DNA from: an uncultured Saprospiraceae bacterium
Lineage (GTDB): Bacteria; Bacteroidota; Bacteroidia; Chitinophagales; Saprospiraceae
Direction of reading: 5' to 3'
DNA length: 64,000 bases
Assembly: GCA_937951615.1 (NCBI GenBank)
Contig: CALFBH010000043.1
Span: forward strand, 1 to 64,000
Every line of letters begins with the position of its first letter. Position 1 is the first letter of the stretch. The notes beneath the pieces were generated by a model. It searched no databases. It had not been told where the DNA came from and saw only the letters and a program-made list of their open reading frames with translations. Positions 45,618 through 51,979 of this stretch are shown here, one piece after another. Made by a program: the position numbers and the translations under genes.

Positions 45618-45820
45618 AACTAAAAAAACATTTTTAACCCCGCCCCGAAAAAACAAATTTTCCCAAAAAACGAAGCCCTAAGCTAGAAAGTAAGTGCCTG
45701 GACTCAACTAAACGCCACTTTCAATTTACATAATTGGCTTATTGTCAATATTTTTTTGAATTTGAATTTGACGTTTGGATTTGTATTTCCACTTAGTAAG
45801 AGGAAATAACCGCAGAAGAA

Positions 45821-45847
45821 CTATTAAAACCAGAGAAACATTTTTAA
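45821..45847 (+). repeat. 27-bp direct repeat, copy 2
   Basis: This is the second copy of the element at 45591-45617, 230 bp away, differing by one base. Confidence 0.7.
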
Positions 45848-45889
45848 CCACAAGGAAACGATTAGTTAGTAGTTTAGCTTTTTGTGTTA

Positions 45890-45931
45890 CGTCCGTGCCT
45901 CTTTTCACAGTGGGGTACGGGCGTTTTTTTT
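45890..45931 (+). terminator. Orphan + strand terminator
   Basis: A 10-bp stem (45890-45899 with 45914-45923, two G-U pairs) is followed by eight T. No + strand gene ends within 2 kb upstream. Confidence 0.6.
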
Positions 45932-46026
45932 AGTCAATTACGAATTGAGTACGAGGTCTGATTCGTGCATCCGTGGCTAAAACTTATTGGGGAATCTGAG
46001 AAAATACCAAAAAATACAGATTCAGT

Positions 46027-46428
46027 TTAAGTTTGTTTTTCTGGCATATTAGCCCAAAATTCTTTTTGCTGGTTAAAATTCATTTTTTTGCCTTCATGAA
46101 ACATAATTGAATTTACTCCAAGTCCTTGATCTTGCTTTACGTATTGACGAAAATAATCACGAATGCTTAAAACGTCTTCCCCTGTTAATTTGCAAATGTT
46201 TACATATCCCTCATAGTTAAGTAAATAGGAATCTTCATTTTCGTAATAATTTTCTGGAAGTCCGTCTAAAATATATGGAAATAATTCTCCATATTCACCT
46301 AAATAGAAAGCAACAAGGAGGTTTTCAGAAATTTTTGATTTTGCAGATGCTAAATATAATACGGTGAATAATTCGAAATAAGTATTGTGAATTAAATTGA
46401 AAGTTTCAAAATACTTTTTTAAATCCAC
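46027..46428 (-). CDS. Unknown 133-aa protein, third gene of PIN cassette
   Basis: I do not recognise the family. The protein has no signal peptide or membrane segment. It has an aromatic-rich first half (MDLKKYFETFNLIHNTYFEL) and an acidic middle (GLPENYYENEDSYLLNY). Its start overlaps the end of the PIN-domain gene by 23 nt, so it is co-translated with it. It may be an accessory to the toxin-antitoxin-like pair, or unrelated cargo. Confidence 0.72.
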   Translation of the reverse strand: MDLKKYFETFNLIHNTYFELFTVLYLASAKSKISENLLVAFYLGEYGELFPYILDGLPENYYENEDSYLLNYEGYVNICKLTGEDVLSIRDYFRQYVKQDQGLGVNSIMFHEGKKMNFNQQKEFWANMPEKQT

Positions 46429-46807
46429 CTATGTCAAGTACTTCAAGCTTTGGGAATTCAATATTTTTCAAAACTTTGAAATGTTTATCATGCGTAACGA
46501 TATATTTTGCATTAGCTGCAACAGCGCAATCTACAAATTTATTATCATCAGGGTCGGCAGTTATTAAATTCCAGTAGTAATATTTTGTGATAAACTCAAC
46601 GTTTATAGCATTTTCTATAATTTGGAGTGCATAATTAGCAGCTTCCGCGCCTGCGTGTTGGGTTATAATTTCCTCATATTCATTCAAAATATCCGTTGTA
46701 ACACACAGCGTGTATTCTTCATTGATGAATCTTTCAAATATCCAGTAATATTTGGATGTAGGTGAGATAGAGACCAACAATATATTCGTATCTAATACTA
46801 TCTTCAA
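46406..46807 (-). CDS. PIN-domain ribonuclease, putative toxin
   Basis: This 133-aa protein has the acidic residues of a PIN nuclease: IVLDTNILLVS (first Asp), a Glu in ILNEYEEII, and ADPDDNKFVDCAVAANAKYI with the later Asp residues, then VTHDKHF. It matches the COG1569-type putative PIN toxins. The gene lies 9 nt after a small 75-aa gene that is the candidate antitoxin. RNA cleavage is inferred from the family. Confidence 0.85.
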   Translation of the reverse strand: MKIVLDTNILLVSISPTSKYYWIFERFINEEYTLCVTTDILNEYEEIITQHAGAEAANYALQIIENAINVEFITKYYYWNLITADPDDNKFVDCAVAANAKYIVTHDKHFKVLKNIEFPKLEVLDIGGFKKVF

Positions 46808-46816
46808 TGGGTGGGC

Positions 46817-47044
46817 TTATTTATTATAAGGTGTCCTCATGTGAGTGTTGAGTAGTTGATCCATATCCTCATCTGTCCAGTTTTTTTCCTTCCAGACTTC
46901 TGTTGTGGTATCAGATAATTTTTTAGCCAAATATTTCACGATGAGCCGTTTAATTTCTATTAAATCACTTTCCTCTATATCTCTGGAAAACATTTTCAAT
47001 AGTTCCAATTGCATATTAGATAGCGGATAATTTATTTGTGCCAT
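46817..47044 (-). CDS. Small protein, candidate antitoxin for the PIN protein
   Basis: This 75-aa, helical, charged protein (LSNMQLELLKMFSRDIEESD, IKRLIVKYLAKKLSD, WTDEDMDQLLNTHMRTPY) precedes the PIN gene by 9 nt. Its size, order and acidic C-terminal half fit an antitoxin. A similar Leu/Glu-rich N-terminus is common in small partners of COG1569 PIN proteins. No DNA-binding motif is obvious. Confidence 0.78.
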   Translation of the reverse strand: MAQINYPLSNMQLELLKMFSRDIEESDLIEIKRLIVKYLAKKLSDTTTEVWKEKNWTDEDMDQLLNTHMRTPYNK

Positions 47045-47088
47045 ACCATTTTTACTTTATATTCTAAAGATAACAACAATTCACCAGA

Positions 47089-48921
47089 TTAACAAATTCC
47101 ATGTAAAGCTCCTCCTTCGGCAAACAAAGCATCCACACGCCGACTCACAGTAGGGTCAGTCACCAGTGGCGGGGCATGATGTGGTTTGATACGTGCATCA
47201 ATAATCAAGGGACCTTTGCAGCCCCAATGCTTAAATTCCGTAAAACTATTTACACCATAAAGATCATGAGAAGGATTGGCGCGGGTGAAAGTGACCCAAA
47301 CAAAATTATTCAGCGTAGCGGCAGCAAAACTAGGGTCTTCCGTCAGCACAATCATAGGAATATTGTCTAAGTCGGTGCGGGCAGCAAGCTGCTCGGTGAC
47401 TTGTGCGAGTTCTTTTTGTGCTGTGACATAATCGGTGAATTTTGGAGCTTGTACAGCAAGGATGCCAGGTAAGCAGAATGTTGGGTTGGTATAGCCTTTC
47501 GGCAAATTGAAATCAGTCGGCAACTCAGTAGCTAAGTCGCGTTGCTTATCTCCACAACAAGCCACCACGACCTTTGAGCCTGCATTCCAGCCAGAACCGG
47601 AATAATCCAACGTGTCGATAGTTGTTTTAGTCTGAAAATGCAGATCGCGCGACCAGTCCACCCGTTCCAAAACATGTTTGAAAAACAAAGGAATATCATG
47701 CGCATTCACAGGCGCGTCGCCTTCGGCGGCAATAAACAAAAACTTAGCCAGCGAAGTCTGCCCCGAGCCTAAAATACGATTAGCAATCGTGAGAATTTCC
47801 TCTGGTCGACGTTCCCGAAAGGGCATATATCTTTCCTGACCAATTGCCAGCAACAAAGGATGCACACCTGCAGCATCTACCGCATTGATTTCTACAAGTC
47901 CAGGAAATTCCTGCGGGGCTAAATTCTTCACCAACTCATGGATCATCCAGCCAAAACTAGAATCTTCTTGTGGCGGACGACCAACAACCGTAAAATGCCA
48001 AATCGCATCTTTTCTATGATACACCTTGTCCACTTTCATGACAGGGAAATCATGTTCCAGACTATAATAGCCCAAATGATCGCCAAATGGACCTTCTGGT
48101 TTTTTTAGGTTTTTTACAATGGTTCCAGTGATACAAAAATCAGCATCAGCCGACAAGACATGCCCATTCCGCCTTGCATAACCAAATCGCCGACCAGCCA
48201 GCATACCAGCAAAAGTCAGTTCGGTCAAGCCTTCTGGCAAAGGCATAATGGCTGAAAAAGTATGGGAAGGCAAGCCGCCTACAAAGACGCTGCACTTAAA
48301 AGGTCGGTCTATCTTATTATACTTTTCATGATGCACCCCAATGCCTCGATGAATCTGATAATGCAAGCCAATTTCCTCATTTGGAATATAAGAATTGCCT
48401 GATAATTGTATGCGATACATGCCCAGATTGGAAGCTGCCATGACGCCCGATTTGTCAGGATCTTCGGTATACACCTGCGGCAAGGTCACAAAAGCACCGC
48501 CATCCATGGGCCAGGATTTGATTTGTGGGAGCTGGTCAATCGTCGTTTCGCCATAAGCAACCGGCACGCGCCAACGCTTGCGCGGCAGGGCTTTCAAAGC
48601 TGTAAAAGGTGCGCCAAGATAACGACCTGGTTTTTTGAGAAAATTAATCGGATCGATTTTCAACTCAATGACTTTCTGCACTTGCTTAATCGTATGCCGA
48701 AAAATAAATTCTGTTCGTTCAATAGTACCATACAAATTGGAGACAGCAGGGAAGGGGCTGCCCTTCACATTTTCAAATAACAAAGCTGGACCACCAGCAT
48801 CATACACGCGGCGATGCACTTCAGCAATTTCCAGATTTGGATCTAATTCCGTTTTGATGCGAACAAGTTGCCCCGTTTTTTCGAGATTGTTCACACAGGC
48901 GCGCAGGCTTTTGTAACTCAT
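47089..48921 (-). CDS. UbiD family decarboxylase
   Basis: This 610-aa protein matches UbiD-type carboxy-lyases, which use prenylated FMN: YDAGGPALLFENVKGSPFP near the N-terminus, GIGVHHEKY, LPEGLTELTFAGMLAGRRF, and FGDHLGYYSLEHDFPVMKV in the middle. The substrate could be a quinone precursor (ubiquinone or menaquinone type) but cannot be read from sequence. No UbiX prenyltransferase gene is in the window, so the cofactor enzyme must be elsewhere. It is a single gene; its upstream spacer holds CAACAC-rich repeats like those before the gene at 56651. Confidence 0.9.
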   Translation of the reverse strand: MSYKSLRACVNNLEKTGQLVRIKTELDPNLEIAEVHRRVYDAGGPALLFENVKGSPFPAVSNLYGTIERTEFIFRHTIKQVQKVIELKIDPINFLKKPGRYLGAPFTALKALPRKRWRVPVAYGETTIDQLPQIKSWPMDGGAFVTLPQVYTEDPDKSGVMAASNLGMYRIQLSGNSYIPNEEIGLHYQIHRGIGVHHEKYNKIDRPFKCSVFVGGLPSHTFSAIMPLPEGLTELTFAGMLAGRRFGYARRNGHVLSADADFCITGTIVKNLKKPEGPFGDHLGYYSLEHDFPVMKVDKVYHRKDAIWHFTVVGRPPQEDSSFGWMIHELVKNLAPQEFPGLVEINAVDAAGVHPLLLAIGQERYMPFRERRPEEILTIANRILGSGQTSLAKFLFIAAEGDAPVNAHDIPLFFKHVLERVDWSRDLHFQTKTTIDTLDYSGSGWNAGSKVVVACCGDKQRDLATELPTDFNLPKGYTNPTFCLPGILAVQAPKFTDYVTAQKELAQVTEQLAARTDLDNIPMIVLTEDPSFAAATLNNFVWVTFTRANPSHDLYGVNSFTEFKHWGCKGPLIIDARIKPHHAPPLVTDPTVSRRVDALFAEGGALHGIC

Positions 48922-49024
48922 GGTTTGGTGTGTTGATGTGTTGGAGTGTTGTCGTGTTGATGTTATGATTTACTTATGTTTAAACACGGAATTTTGGAAA
49001 GTGTTTTGCTAAACCTTCCGTTCT

Positions 49025-50464
49025 TTATTCAAAATGCTCTAACAAAAACAGACTATCCATGGTGATACAATGATCGACCTGTGCATGACTATACTGCCCG
49101 GACTGAATACCATAAGTTGTGATAAGGGTATTGAAAACGGTCTTTTTTGTTTTTGAAATTTGCTGAAATCGGGAACGCCGTCTTCTCAGTTTGCCTGCAT
49201 CCTCTTTTGTAAGCGTTAATTCATCATTATAAAATTTGATTTCACAAAGGTTGATGCACTGATCAGCCCGGTCAATGAGCATATCTATCTGAATGCCTTC
49301 TCCTTCGGCATCAGAAGGGCTTCGAAAACCTGATACTTCTGTATAAATGCCTGAAATACCGAGGGCTTTTTTTATTGCTTCTACATGTTTGATACAAATG
49401 TTTTCAAAAGCGTAACCTCTCCATATTTTGTAGTATTGCTCTTGTGAAGTTTGCAGCCAGATGTCTTTTTTACCTGCCCGTTTGCCTGCTATGAATGTTA
49501 AATAAAAAAGTGAATATTCATCAATAAGGCGATACAATTTTTCTTTACGTTTTTTACCGAAAGGGATAATCTCAGCAACAAAAGAAGAGCTGATAAGCTC
49601 AGTTAATAGCTGCGTGAGTCCACCTCCGTTTGACAAACCAGTCAGCTTAATAATTTCTTCACGGGTGAGTCCCTGCCATTTGGAAGAAAGTGCTTTAATC
49701 ACCGCAATATGGCGCTCATGTCCATCATAAAGTGCAGCGTATAAATTATTGAATTCATTTCGAAGAATACCGTCTTTATTAAAACAGAGTCGATTAATGA
49801 TTTGAGTGGCGGATTCACCTTTGCGAAGGTGCTGAAGATAATGAGGAACGCCTCCTATGGACATGTATAGCTGTAAAATTTGATAGTCATCTAAGGTAAG
49901 ATTTATGGAATGAATATACTGCCTGACTTCGGCTAATGTAAAAGGCTGTAGATGTATATATTCGGTAATTCTGTTGTGTAAACCGCCTGTATTATTCACC
50001 ACTTTATCAATCATCCAGGAAGCTGCCGAGCCACAAATGACCACGACTATCTGCTGACGATTCGCCCAGTCGTTCCACCAGTAAGCAAATTCCTGGAGAA
50101 AACCAGAACGAGCACCCGAAATCCAGGGAAATTCATCAAAAAAGACCACTGGTTTTCGCTCGGATTGCTGTAAATTCTTTAGGTATATTTTTAATTGAAT
50201 AAAAGCCTCCGACCAGTCTTCTGGTGTGGCTACACGGATTTGATTTTGTCTATATTCACTTAGCTTTTGCGCGAATTTTTTCAACTGACTTTGTTTGTCT
50301 GCATGTTGTGTGCCCGTAAATTCAAAAACAATATGCTGGTCATAATGCTCCCGAATCAAAAAAGTCTTTCCAATACGCCTTCTGCCAAGAATAGCGAGTA
50401 ATTCTGCTTTTCCTGAATGCGTTAAATCATCTAATTTTTGACGTTCTATTTTTCTTCCTATCAT
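49025..50464 (-). CDS. AAA ATPase with C-terminal DUF234-type nuclease-like domain
   Basis: This 479-aa protein belongs to the archaeal-type ATPase family common in Bacteroidota. Residues 27-34 form Walker A (GRRRIGKT), with a Walker B-like VVFFDEFPWI near 115 and a sensor-like VVICGSAASWMI. The C-terminal part (about 310-470) resembles DUF234, a PD-(D/E)XK-like region with IDMLIDRADQCINLCEIKFY (D...ExK). Biological roles are poorly known; defence or DNA handling are possible. Two tandem palindromes lie directly upstream and may be its operator. Confidence 0.87.
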   Translation of the reverse strand: MIGRKIERQKLDDLTHSGKAELLAILGRRRIGKTFLIREHYDQHIVFEFTGTQHADKQSQLKKFAQKLSEYRQNQIRVATPEDWSEAFIQLKIYLKNLQQSERKPVVFFDEFPWISGARSGFLQEFAYWWNDWANRQQIVVVICGSAASWMIDKVVNNTGGLHNRITEYIHLQPFTLAEVRQYIHSINLTLDDYQILQLYMSIGGVPHYLQHLRKGESATQIINRLCFNKDGILRNEFNNLYAALYDGHERHIAVIKALSSKWQGLTREEIIKLTGLSNGGGLTQLLTELISSSFVAEIIPFGKKRKEKLYRLIDEYSLFYLTFIAGKRAGKKDIWLQTSQEQYYKIWRGYAFENICIKHVEAIKKALGISGIYTEVSGFRSPSDAEGEGIQIDMLIDRADQCINLCEIKFYNDELTLTKEDAGKLRRRRSRFQQISKTKKTVFNTLITTYGIQSGQYSHAQVDHCITMDSLFLLEHFE

Positions 50465-50472
50465 TGTTAATT

Positions 50473-50561
50473 TCGCTTAATCTGTCAAATTTAAGGAGAT
50501 TAAGCGAGATTAACAAGTTACATATTTCGCTTAATGTGATATTTTGAGGTAGATTGAGCGA
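50473..50561. promoter_or_regulatory. Two tandem 54-bp palindromic units upstream of the ATPase gene
   Basis: TCGCTTAATCT (50473-50483) with AGATTAAGCGA (50497-50507) is a perfect inverted repeat. The same pair recurs exactly 54 bp on as TCGCTTAATGT (50527-50537) and AGATTGAGCGA (50551-50561). They lie 9-97 nt before the ATPase start, as expected for operator sites. Confidence 0.65.
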
Positions 50562-50590
50562 GATTAGTATGATTTCTTAGAGTATATCTA

Positions 50591-50893
50591 TCAACTTTCA
50601 TCAAGCCAATACCCAATGTCCATTTGTTGGTGTAGAACTCTAATGACGTCTATAGAGTTAGAAGCGCTTATCTTGTAAAAAATAATGTGCGATTTGACTT
50701 GTAGTCCTCTATAGCCTTTTTTAACATGGTCATACATCCGACCAATCGCAGGATATTTTACGAGATACTCTATTTGCTCATAAATTAGGGTGTAATATTT
50801 ATCAGCCTGTTCGGAAGACCACTTTTCATTTGTATGAAGCCATATTTCATCAATATCACTAATGGCTTTTTCGGAGATGCTGTAATTTGCCAT
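50591..50893 (-). CDS. parE: ParE/RelE-superfamily toxin
   Basis: This 100-aa protein has the ParE fold signature: SISEKAISDIDEIWLHT, the YYTLIYEQIEYLVKYPAIGR block, GYRGLQVKSHIIFYKI and a final IDVIRVLHQQMD. ParE toxins poison DNA gyrase. It starts 1 nt after the antitoxin stop, in the usual antitoxin-first order. Confidence 0.92.
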   Translation of the reverse strand: MANYSISEKAISDIDEIWLHTNEKWSSEQADKYYTLIYEQIEYLVKYPAIGRMYDHVKKGYRGLQVKSHIIFYKISASNSIDVIRVLHQQMDIGYWLDES

Positions 50894-50894
50894 T

Positions 50895-51137
50895 CTACAA
50901 GTGCTTTTTATGTAAAGACTTTAAGTGTTCTGTTGGATTAAAATTTTCTACCAACGTAGTGCTTTCTCCCAATTCAAGTGCCTTTTGCAAAGCATTTAAT
51001 TTTGTTTCTTCTGCTTCCAGTAATCTAAGACCTGCTCTGAGCACTTCACTAACTGAGCTATATCTACCCGAATTAATGTTGGACTGAATAAATGTTTCAA
51101 AATGTGAACCCAGTGAAACGGACGTATTTTTACCCAT
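50895..51137 (-). CDS. parD: ParD-like antitoxin (ribbon-helix-helix)
   Basis: This 80-aa protein is a CopG/ParD-type antitoxin: [20 protein letters not shown] and [19 protein letters not shown] form the ribbon-helix-helix DNA-binding part, and the C-terminal half would wrap ParE. It is followed 1 nt later by parE. A palindrome 23-39 nt upstream is a good candidate operator for autoregulation. Confidence 0.92.
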   Translation of the reverse strand: MGKNTSVSLGSHFETFIQSNINSGRYSSVSEVLRAGLRLLEAEETKLNALQKALELGESTTLVENFNPTEHLKSLHKKHL

Positions 51138-51159
51138 ATTATTATTGTTTTCAACAAAG

Positions 51160-51176
51160 TTACCAAAAATTGGTAA
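51160..51176. promoter_or_regulatory. Palindromic operator upstream of parDE
   Basis: TTACCAA-AAA-TTGGTAA is a perfect 7-bp inverted repeat located 23 nt before the parD start, the position where ParD proteins usually bind to repress their own operon. Confidence 0.65.
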
Positions 51177-51250
51177 TTATTGCAAGGGGAATTGGTGTTT
51201 ATGGGAAGTGAGATTTGAAAGATTTGTCCTAACGTCAAGAACACAGAATA

Positions 51251-51281
51251 TTGAATTTAAGTAAATAAATACTTATATTTG
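51251..51281 (+). promoter_or_regulatory. Promoter of the 182-aa protein gene
   Basis: TTG (51251-51253), a 20-nt spacer and TATATTTG (51274-51281) fit the Bacteroidota consensus; the leader would be about 95 nt. Confidence 0.6.
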
Positions 51282-51382
51282 AAAAAAATAAACAATAGAA
51301 CATGTACGGATTTTACAGGCTGTGATTTAAGGAAAAATCAAGACAGTATATTGTTGGATATTATAAAATAAAGGAACAAAAA

Positions 51383-51931
51383 ATGGGACAATTTTTAACA
51401 ACAGGAATTGCTTACAGATTTCGATTATCAAAATCAGACATAGACCTGGTCGGGAGGAATGAAGATGATGCCCTACTCGAAGTACAGCATAAATTGTTCG
51501 GCACAGAAAAAGCATTATTTGACAGTGTAGCAACTGACGATGGATACATCTTCAATATCAAAGAAGAAATACTGAACGAAGAATTGATCCCATTTTTGTC
51601 AGAATTTTATCAGGATTTTTATGGAAATAAAAATAAGGAATGTCAGCTTGTATTGGATAATTTGAAAAAATTAAATTCGCCAGATAAGTGGGAGAGTATA
51701 TTAGAAGAAGAGACATTTGAATGTTTTCAAATTGACAACTATGCTTATCGGTATTTTGAGATAAATGGTTCGAGAACTACAATAAATTGTAAAATAGTGA
51801 TGCTCTCCTTAGAAGGAAAAATAATGATGGAATCTTATGGGCAGCATTTCTCGTTTTTTGAAGCAGCAATTGCAAAAGCTTACGCTAAATTTGAGCTGTC
51901 GAATTTAGTAAGGGTATATATCACAGGTTAA
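51383..51931 (+). CDS. Unknown 182-aa cytoplasmic protein
   Basis: I do not recognise the family. The protein has no signal peptide or membrane segment; it is acidic, with GIAYRFRLSKSDIDL at the N-terminus and FECFQIDNYAYRYFEINGSR followed by an alternating beta-like half (KIVMLSLEGKIMMESYGQHF). It has its own near-consensus promoter and is divergent from parDE. It could be an immunity-type or small regulatory protein, but nothing in the sequence settles this. Confidence 0.78.
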   Translation: MGQFLTTGIAYRFRLSKSDIDLVGRNEDDALLEVQHKLFGTEKALFDSVATDDGYIFNIKEEILNEELIPFLSEFYQDFYGNKNKECQLVLDNLKKLNSPDKWESILEEETFECFQIDNYAYRYFEINGSRTTINCKIVMLSLEGKIMMESYGQHFSFFEAAIAKAYAKFELSNLVRVYITG

Positions 51932-51979
51932 AGTCCTGTACATCAACCCGCAACCCGCAACCCACCAACTCGCAACTCA

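Larger units (their letters stand above)
45265..46026. other. 762-bp intergenic region rich in repeats and hairpins
   Basis: No protein gene is visible. It holds the sigma-factor -7 element (45288-45295), a TAGTCGAT motif (45329-45345), a pseudoknot-like pair of inverted repeats (45492-45542), a 27-bp direct repeat (45591-45617 and 45821-45847), a copy of the CAAACGTCAAATTCAAAT motif on the minus strand (45756-45788), a + strand terminator without a gene (45890-45931) and an AATTACGAATT motif (45936-45946). Confidence 0.65.
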
